This document shows positions 1-5,930 of a stretch of 10,399 nucleotides of DNA, one piece after another. Source of the stretch: an uncultured Actinomycetes bacterium (lineage in GTDB: Bacteria > Actinomycetota > Actinomycetes > Nanopelagicales > Nanopelagicaceae). The stretch is from the NCBI GenBank assembly GCA_937860175.1, contig CALMBJ010000244.1, forward strand, positions 1 to 10,399, written 5' to 3'. Both the position numbers and the translations under genes were made by a program. Every line of letters starts with the position of its first letter. Position 1 is the first letter of the stretch. The notes under the pieces were generated by a model, which saw only the letters and a program-made list of their open reading frames with translations, ran no database searches and was not told the origin of the DNA.

Positions 1-519
1 GTTCAGCAATTGTTTACTACCCCTTATTACCGGGTCTACACATCTGTCGATGTGCTGGGATGCGAACTGGCGGGTGCGATCAAAAGCGTTATCGCATTAG
101 CTGTTGGTATCTCAATCGGAATGGGGTACGGAGAGAACACTCAAGCCATGCTCATTACCCGTGGACTTAACGAGGTTGCACGCCTGTGTGCAGCACACAA
201 CGCAGATCCGCTCAGCGCCGCAGGTCTTGCAGGTATGGGTGATTTAGTAGCAAGTTGTGGTTCACCGCTATCTCGCAATCGAACCTTTGGTGAAGTTTTG
301 GGCAGGAGCGGCTCGATGGAGGTGGCAAAGAACCAGGTTGCCAAAACCGTTGAAGGTGTTGCCTCCTCAAATGCGGTACTCGAGATTGCGCATCGAGTTG
401 GAATTGAAGTTCCGGTAATCGAGGCGGTTGCTGATGTTGTTTCAGGGTCACTTACACCAGAACAAGCCTTAGATCGCCTCATGGAGATCACGACTAAAGC
501 AGAGAACTTTATTCGATGA
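1..519 (+). CDS. gpsA: Glycerol-3-phosphate dehydrogenase [NAD(P)+], 3' part (5' end outside window)
   Basis: This cytosolic enzyme reduces dihydroxyacetone phosphate to sn-glycerol 3-phosphate, the backbone for phospholipid synthesis. The reading frame is open from base 1, so the gene enters from the left and only about the last 172 residues are present: the end of the nucleotide-binding domain and the helical C-terminal catalytic domain. Visible family motifs are YRVYTSVDVLGCELAG, then GAIKSVIALAVG (equivalent of the GALKN motif carrying the catalytic lysine), GYGENTQAMLITRG, AGMGDLVASC and SPLSRNRTFG. The TTG at 10 is internal, not a start, because the codons before it also continue the protein. 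The stop at 517-519 overlaps the ddl start as ATGA, so the two genes are probably co-transcribed and translationally coupled, as gpsA-ddl commonly are in actinobacteria. No oddities are visible in the part present. Confidence 0.95.
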   Translation, partial: VQQLFTTPYYRVYTSVDVLGCELAGAIKSVIALAVGISIGMGYGENTQAMLITRGLNEVARLCAAHNADPLSAAGLAGMGDLVASCGSPLSRNRTFGEVLGRSGSMEVAKNQVAKTVEGVASSNAVLEIAHRVGIEVPVIEAVADVVSGSLTPEQALDRLMEITTKAENFIR

Positions 520-1550
520 GCAAGTTAACGGTTGCAGTTATCTGCGGAGGGCCAAGCAGCGAACATGAGGTTTCATGTGTTTCTGGTGGGGGAGTTTTAA
601 AGGGATTAGATAAGAAAAGCTTTTCACCGATTTTGATTGGAATCACCAAATCAGGCAAATGGGTCGCTCTCGATGAAAACTACCCATTGGCAATTAAAAA
701 TAAGGTGATGCCAACGATTGAAGATAATGGAACAACGGTGGAACTTTCTCCGGGAGGCCTTGTTATCAATGGCTCCTTTGTTGCCATTGATTGTGTTTTC
801 TCTATTCTTCATGGCGAGTTTGGCGAGGATGGAAAGATTCAGGCTTTGCTTGAAGAAGCCCGCATTCCTTATGTTGGTAGCGGGGTACAAGCTTCAGCTG
901 ATGCAATGGACAAAGCGCGAGCCAAAGAGTTGTTTTCAGCAGCTGGGATAAAGGTTGCACCCGGAATAGTTCTCCGCAAGGGTCAGCCGCACCCAGATGC
1001 GGATTCGCTCTCGTATCCCGTCTTTGTGAAACCATCAAGCGGTGGCTCTAGTCGCGGCACTCACAAGGTTAAGTCAGGCCAAGCTTTGGCTGCCGCTATT
1101 AATGATGCCTTCTTATACGATGAAAAGGTCTTGATTGAAACCGCAATTAATGGACGGGAAATTGAGTGCGCAGTTTTAGAACGTGATGGAACAAGTTACG
1201 CCTCTGTAGTCGGAGAGATTGTCGTTAATCCAAGTTTTGAGTTTTATGATTTTGAGGCGAAGTACTTAGATGATGCAACAACGGTAAAGATTCCTGCTGA
1301 TATTTCTGAGGCAGATGCCCAAGCAATTCAGATTGCTGCAATGCAGGCCTTTGATGCCTTAGGTTGCGCGGGGCTTGCTCGCTGCGACTTCTTCTATACC
1401 AACGAGAATGAGATCGTAATTAATGAGATCAACACGCTGCCAGGATTTACCGGCACCAGCGTGTACCCCAAGTTATGGCAGGCAACAGGTGTTACTTACT
1501 CAGATTTGATTACAGCTCTTATCGACTCTGCAATTAATAAGGCTGATTAA
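516..1550 (+). CDS. ddl: D-alanine--D-alanine ligase
   Basis: This ATP-grasp ligase joins two D-alanines to make the dipeptide terminus of the peptidoglycan precursor. The product has 344 residues, normal for the longer actinobacterial Ddl class. The N-terminal motif SEHEVS has E16, matching the catalytic glutamate of E. coli DdlB. HGEFGEDG lies at 99-106, VGSG...MDK at 120-133, and the ATP-binding VKPSSGGSSRG at 171-181. The omega-loop FYDFEAKY at 243-250 contains the tyrosine typical of D-Ala-D-Ala rather than D-lactate ligases. R289, D291 and NEINTLPG at 303-310 supply the Mg/phosphate-binding residues. The glycine-rich loop has Arg (GSSRG) where GSSVG is usual, a mild variation. The start is fixed by the four-base ATGA overlap with gpsA; the Shine-Dalgarno is weak, so translation probably depends on coupling. 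The gene ends only five bases from the convergent AsnC-type gene, with no strong terminator between them. Confidence 0.97.
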   Translation: MSKLTVAVICGGPSSEHEVSCVSGGGVLKGLDKKSFSPILIGITKSGKWVALDENYPLAIKNKVMPTIEDNGTTVELSPGGLVINGSFVAIDCVFSILHGEFGEDGKIQALLEEARIPYVGSGVQASADAMDKARAKELFSAAGIKVAPGIVLRKGQPHPDADSLSYPVFVKPSSGGSSRGTHKVKSGQALAAAINDAFLYDEKVLIETAINGREIECAVLERDGTSYASVVGEIVVNPSFEFYDFEAKYLDDATTVKIPADISEADAQAIQIAAMQAFDALGCAGLARCDFFYTNENEIVINEINTLPGFTGTSVYPKLWQATGVTYSDLITALIDSAINKAD

Positions 1551-1555
1551 GGAAA

Positions 1556-1795
1556 TTAGCTCAGGTGTGTTACTGGGCAGGTCAAGGTACGTGTGATTCC
1601 CGGTACCGCTTGCACCTTAGAGAGAACTAGACGACCAAACTCCTCCATGCTTGCAGCCTCTGCACGCATGATTACATCGTAAGGACCAGTAACGCCCTCA
1701 GACAATGTGACGCCAGGAATCTTTGCCACTGCATCAGCAACTCCCGTTGCCTTGCCAACTTCGGTTTGAATCAAGATGAAAGCCTGTACTGACAT
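1556..1795 (-). CDS. Stand-alone Lrp/AsnC ligand-binding (RAM) domain protein
   Basis: This small protein of 79 residues consists only of the effector-binding alpha/beta domain (RAM, AsnC_trans_reg) found at the C-terminus of Lrp/AsnC regulators. It begins MSVQAFILIQTEVGKA, continues IPGVTLSEGVTGPYDVIMRAEA, and ends in PGITRTLTCPVTHL, the usual beta-alpha-beta-beta-alpha-beta pattern with the central G-x-YD motif. There is no helix-turn-helix, so it cannot bind DNA alone in the usual way; such one-domain members are thought to bind small molecules or assemble with full-length Lrp proteins. The ATG at 1795 is chosen because AGAAAGGA lies six bases upstream; a frame extension to 1843 (TTG) adds a non-homologous leader. 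It sits divergent from thiL and convergent with ddl, an arrangement I recall from other actinobacteria. Ligand unknown. Confidence 0.88.
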   Translation of the reverse strand: MSVQAFILIQTEVGKATGVADAVAKIPGVTLSEGVTGPYDVIMRAEAASMEEFGRLVLSKVQAVPGITRTLTCPVTHLS

Positions 1796-1801
1796 GAGAT
1801 G

Positions 1802-1809
1802 TCCTTTCT
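1802..1809 (-). promoter_or_regulatory. Shine-Dalgarno deciding the start of the AsnC-type gene
   Basis: Read on the minus strand this is AGAAAGGA, six bases before the ATG at 1795. It supports the short 79-residue product over the longer TTG-initiated frame beginning at 1843. Confidence 0.75.
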
Positions 1810-1821
1810 GGTCGATGGCAA

Positions 1822-1827
1822 ACGCTA
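1822..1827 (-). promoter_or_regulatory. Candidate -10 box of the AsnC-type gene
   Basis: On the minus strand the hexamer TAGCGT fits the actinobacterial TANNNT -10 consensus and is identical to the box before coaD. A start about seven bases downstream would leave a leader of roughly 20 bases containing the Shine-Dalgarno. No convincing -35 is seen. Inference only. Confidence 0.35.
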
Positions 1828-1856
1828 CCGCAGATGAGCCCAACGAGGTAGTCGAT

Positions 1857-1869
1857 TAGGCTAAGCGGT
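1857..1869 (+). promoter_or_regulatory. Candidate leaderless promoter (-10 box) of thiL
   Basis: TAGGCT at 1857-1862 fits TANNNT and is followed by exactly seven bases (AAGCGGT) and then the thiL ATG. No Shine-Dalgarno is present. This spacing would put the transcript's first base at the A of ATG. On the opposite strand the overlapping TAGCCT also fits TANNNT, so the box is nearly symmetric between the two divergent genes. No clear -35. Confidence 0.5.
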
Positions 1870-2790
1870 ATGAACTTCGATGAGGCTGGGGTAATTGCGG
1901 CGCTGGCACGCATATTTGGCAGCTCGCAACGTGGAGTCGAGATTGGCATCGGAGATGATGCCGCCGTTGTTAAGACAACTGATCGCACCGCAATCACAAC
2001 TGATATCGCAATTGAAGGTACGCACTTCAATACACATTGGAGTAGCGCATTTGATATCGGGAGAAAGGTAACAGCTGCAAACCTTGCCGATGTGTATGCG
2101 ATGGGCGGCTCACCTAAATTCTTGGTAGCCGCGGTGACTCTTACTGGCGATGAGTCTATGGAATGGATTGAGGATCTTGCCGAAGGTATCGCACATGAAG
2201 CAAGCAGTTGTGGTGTTTATGTAGTTGGTGGCGATCTGGCAAAGGGGCCATGCAAAGTTGTTTCAATAACTGCGATTGGTCAGGTAGATGTAGCGATTAC
2301 GCGCTCAGGTGCTCAAGTTGGAGATTCAATCTACATCTCTTCACTACCGGGCTGGTCTGCAGCAGGTCTTGCGATTATTGAGAAGGATTTGGAATCAGAT
2401 ATTGCTCTTCATGCGATCGCAGAGTTTTCTGCACCTACACTTGATTATTCATCAGCGGTTCAATTCTCTAATGGCAAGGCAACATCTATGTGCGACATTA
2501 GCGACGCCCTTGTAATCCAGGCAGAGCAGATTGCAACGGCATCAGGAGTGCAGCTCCAATTTGAAAAAGATTTGATTAGCGCTCACCCAGAGTTTGGAAC
2601 TTTGAGCGAGCTTGCGCAGTCGGTAGGTGTCGATGTGTGGCAATGGATTCTGGCTGGAGGCGAGGATCATGTCTTTCTTGCAACCGGCAAGGAGCTTGAA
2701 GGTTTTTGTATCGGCACGGTGCGAGCAGGAGCGGGTGTAACTGGCGTAGAAATGAAAAAAGCGCCAGATACCTGGCGCCATTTTCAATAA
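1870..2790 (+). CDS. thiL: Thiamine-monophosphate kinase
   Basis: ThiL phosphorylates thiamine monophosphate with ATP to thiamine diphosphate, the active cofactor; it belongs to the PurM/SelD ATP-binding superfamily. The 306-residue product shows GIGDDAAVV at 26-34, TTDIAIEGTHF at 43-53, the long helix motif with NLADVYAMGGSP at 71-82, GGDLAKGP at 120-127 and GGEDH at 263-267. These carry the metal-binding aspartates D29, D30, D45, D73 and D122. The second half is less typical: the DISDGL motif reads DISDAL (209-214), and the H-x-x-P-x-P segment normally before it is replaced by AEFSAPTLDY. The product is also somewhat shorter than the roughly 320-330 residues usual for the family. The ATG at 1870 has no Shine-Dalgarno but a TANNNT box at leaderless distance. 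The last codons form a hairpin terminator. The kinase assignment is firm at family level; full activity is likely but not certain. Confidence 0.92.
   Translation: MNFDEAGVIAALARIFGSSQRGVEIGIGDDAAVVKTTDRTAITTDIAIEGTHFNTHWSSAFDIGRKVTAANLADVYAMGGSPKFLVAAVTLTGDESMEWIEDLAEGIAHEASSCGVYVVGGDLAKGPCKVVSITAIGQVDVAITRSGAQVGDSIYISSLPGWSAAGLAIIEKDLESDIALHAIAEFSAPTLDYSSAVQFSNGKATSMCDISDALVIQAEQIATASGVQLQFEKDLISAHPEFGTLSELAQSVGVDVWQWILAGGEDHVFLATGKELEGFCIGTVRAGAGVTGVEMKKAPDTWRHFQ
2754..2785. terminator. Bidirectional intrinsic terminator inside the 3' end of thiL
   Basis: A perfect seven-base-pair stem, GCGCCAG (2761-2767) and CTGGCGC (2772-2778), encloses the loop ATAC. It is flanked by GAAAAAA on the left and CATTTTC on the right. 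Read on the minus strand the stem is followed at once by six T residues, a strong terminator for rpmB 18 bases past its stop. Read on the plus strand four T residues follow after two bases, a weaker terminator for thiL. The whole element lies in thiL coding sequence, encoding its last residues before the stop. Confidence 0.82.
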
Positions 2791-2803
2791 AATTAACTAA
2801 GCG

Positions 2804-2989
2804 TTAGCGAGTTACTTTTCCAGCCTTGAGGCATGAAGTACAAACATTCTGACGCTTTGCAGTTCCACCAACGAGGGTGCGCACGCGCTGGATGTTTGGG
2901 TTCCAACGACGACGTGTCTTGACCTGTGAGTGAGAAACATTGTTTCCGAAGCTGGGCCCCTTGCCACAGATATCGCATGTTGATGCCAC
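2804..2989 (-). CDS. rpmB: Large ribosomal subunit protein bL28, zinc-binding form
   Basis: This is a structural protein of the 50S subunit. The 61-residue product begins MASTCDICGKGPSFGNNVSH and contains the family motif RRWNPNIQRVR, then TAKRQNVCTSCLKAG. Two CxxC pairs (C5/C8 and C50/C53) show it is the zinc-coordinating (C+) form. Initiation is at GTG (2987-2989), chosen because AAAAGGAG lies seven bases upstream and because the protein begins at the family's normal position. Overlapping frames on the same strand over this region do not resemble known proteins. The gene runs divergently from recG and converges on thiL, sharing its terminator. It stands alone, without rpmG, which is common at this locus in actinobacteria. 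Confidence 0.96.
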   Translation of the reverse strand: MASTCDICGKGPSFGNNVSHSQVKTRRRWNPNIQRVRTLVGGTAKRQNVCTSCLKAGKVTR

Positions 2990-2996
2990 AGCGGTA

Positions 2997-3004
2997 CTCC
3001 TTTT
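2997..3004 (-). promoter_or_regulatory. Shine-Dalgarno of rpmB deciding its GTG start
   Basis: The minus strand reads AAAAGGAG, seven bases before the GTG at 2989, an ideal spacing that supports the non-ATG start. Confidence 0.8.
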
Positions 3005-3014
3005 AGTTCAAATG

Positions 3015-3028
3015 GTTCCAATGGGAAC
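3015..3028. repeat. Small inverted repeat in the rpmB leader
   Basis: GTTCC (3015-3019) and GGAAC (3024-3028) flank four bases. It would form a five-base-pair hairpin in the rpmB 5' leader if transcription starts at the proposed box near 3037, or could be an operator half-site pair. It is short and may be chance. Confidence 0.3.
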
Positions 3029-3036
3029 AGGGCGTA

Positions 3037-3046
3037 AGGGTACCCT
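3037..3046. promoter_or_regulatory. Palindromic candidate bidirectional -10 element between rpmB and recG
   Basis: AGGGTACCCT is a perfect ten-base palindrome. Each strand reads TACCCT, which fits TANNNT. On the minus strand TTGGCA (complement of 3062-3067) stands 19 bases upstream as a possible -35 for rpmB, giving a leader of about 40 bases. On the plus strand it would give recG a leader of nearly 90 bases. No better promoter is visible in this divergent region. Inference from sequence alone. Confidence 0.4.
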
Positions 3047-3072
3047 GAAGGCGGTCATGGATGCCAATTCCA

Positions 3073-3140
3073 TGCTCACGCGAGCAACTCACAAGGGTAG
3101 GTAGGGGGAATTGACCCAGTTGCGAGGGAGAATGCTCGCG
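3073..3140 (+). repeat. Nested inverted repeats in the recG leader reaching the start codon
   Basis: CGCGAGCA at 3079-3086 is exactly complementary to TGCTCGCG at 3133-3140, whose last base is the G of the recG GTG. Two alternative local hairpins use the same bases: TGCTC/GAGCA (3073-3077 with 3082-3086) and GCGAG/CTCGC (3122-3126 with 3135-3139). The second places much of the Shine-Dalgarno AGGGAG (3125-3130) in its stem or loop. The structures are mutually exclusive. Function unknown. Confidence 0.35.
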
Positions 3141-5317
3141 TGGCTACATTAGAGAACAAGGTTTCGGCGGTCGTAGGAGATCGCACCGCCAAAGTTCTCG
3201 GCACCACCTTTGGAATCACCACGGTCGGCGATCTGATGCGCCACTATCCCCGACGGTACATGGTGCGCGGTGAGTTAACTGATATCTCTGAGCTACGCGA
3301 GGGCGATGAAACCACAATTTTGGCGCAGATCTACTCAACAACTAACCGGCCTTTGCGGGGTCGCAAAGGAAGCATCCTAGAAGTTGTCGTGACAGATGGA
3401 ACGGACAAGTTGTCACTGACATTTTTCAACCAAGCCTGGCGCGAAAAGGATCTAAAGGTCGGACGACAAGGTTTGTTTGCAGGAAAAATTGGAGTTTTCA
3501 ACAATAAGAAGCAGTTAGCTCATCCTGATTATGAGTTGATCCCCGATGGCTCTGATGTGGATTCTGCGGTTGAAGGTTTTGCTGGAAAGTTTTTGCCGGT
3601 TTATCCCGCCTCATCCAAACTTCCATCCTGGAAGATCTCTCAATGCGCACAATTAGCAATCGGAGCATTGGATGAGATTGATGATTTCCTCCCCGAATCG
3701 ATACGGGAAAAACATAGTTATCCAACTTTGCATCAAGCCTTGGTGCAGCTTCACCAACCTGCCGATTTAGATCACGCCGAGACCGCTCGCGAACGTCTTA
3801 CCTTTGACGAAGCATTTCTTCTTCAATCCTTATTGGTAATGCGCAGAAATGAGTTAAAGAAACTTAATTCAACCTCAAGAAAGCGAATTACAGGTGGCCT
3901 TCTTGATGCCTTTGATAAATCCCTTCCATTTGAGTTAACCGCTGGTCAAGTTGCAGTGTGCAAAGAGATTGAAAGTGATTTAGCTCAGCCCCACCCGATG
4001 CATCGCTTGCTTCAAGGTGAGGTTGGATCTGGAAAGACAATAGTTGCATTACGTGCCATGCTGGCAGTTGTCGACAGTGGTGGGCAGGCGGCGCTGCTTG
4101 CCCCAACAGAAGTCCTTGCTGCGCAACATCTTCGTACTATCCAGCGGCAACTAGGAACTTTGGCGCAAGGTGGAATGCTGGGTGGTTCTGACAAAGGAAC
4201 TCAAGTCACATTGATCACTGGTTCTCAATCGGCGCAAGCTAGAAGAGATGCGTTAGCAAAGGCTGCAGATGGAAGCGCAGGGATTGTTATTGGAACCCAT
4301 GCGCTGCTGGGCGAATCAGTTGTATTCAAAGATCTTGGATTAATTGTCGTGGATGAGCAGCATCGATTTGGTGTTGAACAACGTGATGCATTGAAAGAGA
4401 AAGCGGTTCTTCCGCCGCACCTATTAGTAATGACCGCGACTCCAATTCCTCGCACGGTTGCCATGACCGTATTTGGTGATTTAGATGTTTCAACTCTGCG
4501 CGAACTTCCTTTGGGGCGGCAGCCAATAACGACGCATGTAGTTCCGGTCAAAGAGAAACCAAATTTTCTAGAGCGTGCATGGGAAAGAATTCGCGAAGAG
4601 GTTTCTCAAGGACATCAGGCTTACATAGTCGCACCTCGGATTAGCGCAGATCCAGATGCTGGCAAAGATGCAGATTTAGATTTTCTCTTTGGAGAGGAGT
4701 CAGATGAGATTTCCTCGGTAGAGGAGCTAGCGCCAATGCTGCACTCTGGCCCGCTGCAAGGTTTAAAGATTGCAATTCTCCACGGTCGTTTATCGGCAGA
4801 GGAGAAAGAAGCAACGATGCAGGCCTTTTCTAAGGGCGAGATCGATGTTCTAGTTTCCACCACTGTTATTGAAGTCGGTGTAGATGTTCCCAACGCAACG
4901 ATCATGGTGATCATGGATGCCGACAGATTCGGTGTTTCTCAACTCCACCAATTAAGAGGACGTGTTGGTAGAGGTACATCACCAGGCCTATGTCTGTTGG
5001 TATCTCATTGTGAAGATTTAACACCTGCTCGCGAGCGACTCAATGCAGTTGCTGCCACCCTAGATGGCTTTGAGCTTTCGCGGATTGACCTTGAGCAAAG
5101 GCGTGAGGGAGATGTTTTAGGTAGAAACCAATCAGGAACCCAATCGCACCTTCGGTTATTGCGGGTATTGAGGGATGAGTCATTGATTGAGCAAGCTCGT
5201 GATGATGCAGAGCAACTTATCGCCAAAGATAATGAGTTAACCGACTATCCTGCGCTTAGGAAAGAGCTCGCTCAATTACAGCGAGATCAAGCGGTCGATT
5301 ACCTAGATAAGGGTTAG
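3140..5317 (+). CDS. recG: ATP-dependent DNA helicase RecG
   Basis: RecG is a superfamily 2 translocase that remodels stalled replication forks and branched recombination intermediates. The product has 725 residues, slightly longer than the 693 of E. coli RecG and normal for actinobacteria. The N-terminal third is the OB-fold wedge domain that splits branched DNA. Helicase motifs follow: GEVGSGKT (Walker A) at 293-300, the DEQH box at 405-408 with HRFGVEQR, MTATPIPRT from 431, VIEVGVDVP at 576-584, and QLRGRVGRG at 604-612. The C-terminal region has the SRIDLEQRREGDVLG segment of the RecG C-terminal domain. Start is GTG at 3140, with AGGGAG nine bases upstream. The gene is followed four bases later by rsmD, so the two are likely one transcript. 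The DAK-family gene that precedes recG in many actinobacteria is absent. All key motifs look intact. Confidence 0.97.
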   Translation: MATLENKVSAVVGDRTAKVLGTTFGITTVGDLMRHYPRRYMVRGELTDISELREGDETTILAQIYSTTNRPLRGRKGSILEVVVTDGTDKLSLTFFNQAWREKDLKVGRQGLFAGKIGVFNNKKQLAHPDYELIPDGSDVDSAVEGFAGKFLPVYPASSKLPSWKISQCAQLAIGALDEIDDFLPESIREKHSYPTLHQALVQLHQPADLDHAETARERLTFDEAFLLQSLLVMRRNELKKLNSTSRKRITGGLLDAFDKSLPFELTAGQVAVCKEIESDLAQPHPMHRLLQGEVGSGKTIVALRAMLAVVDSGGQAALLAPTEVLAAQHLRTIQRQLGTLAQGGMLGGSDKGTQVTLITGSQSAQARRDALAKAADGSAGIVIGTHALLGESVVFKDLGLIVVDEQHRFGVEQRDALKEKAVLPPHLLVMTATPIPRTVAMTVFGDLDVSTLRELPLGRQPITTHVVPVKEKPNFLERAWERIREEVSQGHQAYIVAPRISADPDAGKDADLDFLFGEESDEISSVEELAPMLHSGPLQGLKIAILHGRLSAEEKEATMQAFSKGEIDVLVSTTVIEVGVDVPNATIMVIMDADRFGVSQLHQLRGRVGRGTSPGLCLLVSHCEDLTPARERLNAVAATLDGFELSRIDLEQRREGDVLGRNQSGTQSHLRLLRVLRDESLIEQARDDAEQLIAKDNELTDYPALRKELAQLQRDQAVDYLDKG
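5309..5313 (+). promoter_or_regulatory. Shine-Dalgarno of rsmD within the end of recG
   Basis: AAGGG lies eight bases before the TTG at 5322 and is contained in the last recG codons. It supports initiation at TTG and coupling of the two genes. Confidence 0.55.
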
Positions 5318-5321
5318 TTCA

Positions 5322-5891
5322 TTGAGAATTATTGCTGGTGTTGCGCGCGGTCGAACTTTAGGTGTGGTTGCCGGTGCAACTCGTCCAACCTCAGACCGAG
5401 CCCGAGAAGGTTTGTTTTCATCTCTAACATCTGAGTTTGGAAGTTTTGAAGGGCTGCATATTTTGGATCTCTTTGGTGGCTCTGGTGCGATCGCCCTTGA
5501 ATCTTTGTCACGTGGGGCAACCTTGGTCCACGTTGTTGAAAAAGATGATGAAGCGCAGAAGACAATTGAAAATAATTATGAACTAGTCAAAAAATCTAAC
5601 CCCAGCGGAAAGTTGCAACTTTTTGGAATGAGCGCTGAAAGATTTCTAAAGGATATTCCAAAGACAAAGTATCACCTTGTGTATATCGACCCACCATATG
5701 ATTTCAGCAATCAAGCTGTAGAAGATATCTTGGCTGAATTGCATGACGGGGAGTTTTTAAGTAGCGATGCTTTTATTGCAGTTGAGCGCACTGCGCGAGG
5801 AGCTCAATTTATTTGGCCCGATGCCTTCGCGCCTGCACGTGAGCGAAATTATGGGCAGGCGACCATTTATTACGGCAATTATCAGCCTTAA
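5322..5891 (+). CDS. rsmD: 16S rRNA (guanine(966)-N(2))-methyltransferase
   Basis: RsmD uses S-adenosylmethionine to methylate N2 of G966 in 16S rRNA during 30S subunit assembly. The 189-residue product starts with the family hallmark RIIAGVARGRTL and TRPTSDRAREGLFSSL, which bind the rRNA substrate. The Rossmann SAM-binding motif LDLFGGSGAIALESL begins at residue 48, and the catalytic DPPYD lies at 123-127. Start is TTG at 5322; it makes the protein begin exactly where RsmD proteins normally begin (MRIIAG), so this rare start codon is well supported. It is four bases downstream of recG. The recG-rsmD-coaD order is typical for actinobacteria, although coaD here appears to have its own promoter. 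Length and motifs are normal. Confidence 0.95.
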   Translation: MRIIAGVARGRTLGVVAGATRPTSDRAREGLFSSLTSEFGSFEGLHILDLFGGSGAIALESLSRGATLVHVVEKDDEAQKTIENNYELVKKSNPSGKLQLFGMSAERFLKDIPKTKYHLVYIDPPYDFSNQAVEDILAELHDGEFLSSDAFIAVERTARGAQFIWPDAFAPARERNYGQATIYYGNYQP

Positions 5892-5917
5892 GAATGGATT
5901 ACTTGGCTCCATCTTGC

Positions 5918-5930
5918 TAGCGTTTACGCC
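5918..5930 (+). promoter_or_regulatory. Candidate leaderless promoter (-10 box) of coaD
   Basis: TAGCGT at 5918-5923 fits TANNNT and is followed by seven bases (TTACGCC) and then the coaD ATG. There is no Shine-Dalgarno in the 39-base gap. The geometry matches thiL exactly, predicting a transcript that begins at the A of ATG. No convincing -35. Confidence 0.5.

Noticed and set aside
1542..1560. Possible terminator between ddl and the AsnC-type gene
   Set aside because: GCTGATT/AATTAGC forms only an AT-rich stem with one G-T pair and no T-run; too weak to call.
1796..1843. N-terminal extension of the AsnC-type gene to TTG at 1843
   Set aside because: The added residues have no counterpart in the domain family, and a good Shine-Dalgarno stands before the internal ATG at 1795.
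3015..3028. Possible LexA (SOS) box before rpmB/recG
   Set aside because: The repeat is GTTCC-N4-GGAAC; the actinobacterial SOS box has GAAC first and GTTC last, so orientation and sequence are wrong.
3132..3152. Six-codon upstream frame ATG...TAG overlapping the recG start
   Set aside because: Its ATG is only one base from the Shine-Dalgarno core, too close for initiation; probably chance.
4225..4551. 108-codon open frame opposite recG
   Set aside because: Lies wholly antisense to the helicase core, has Ser/Thr/Arg-rich low-complexity content typical of antisense shadows, and no Shine-Dalgarno or domain.
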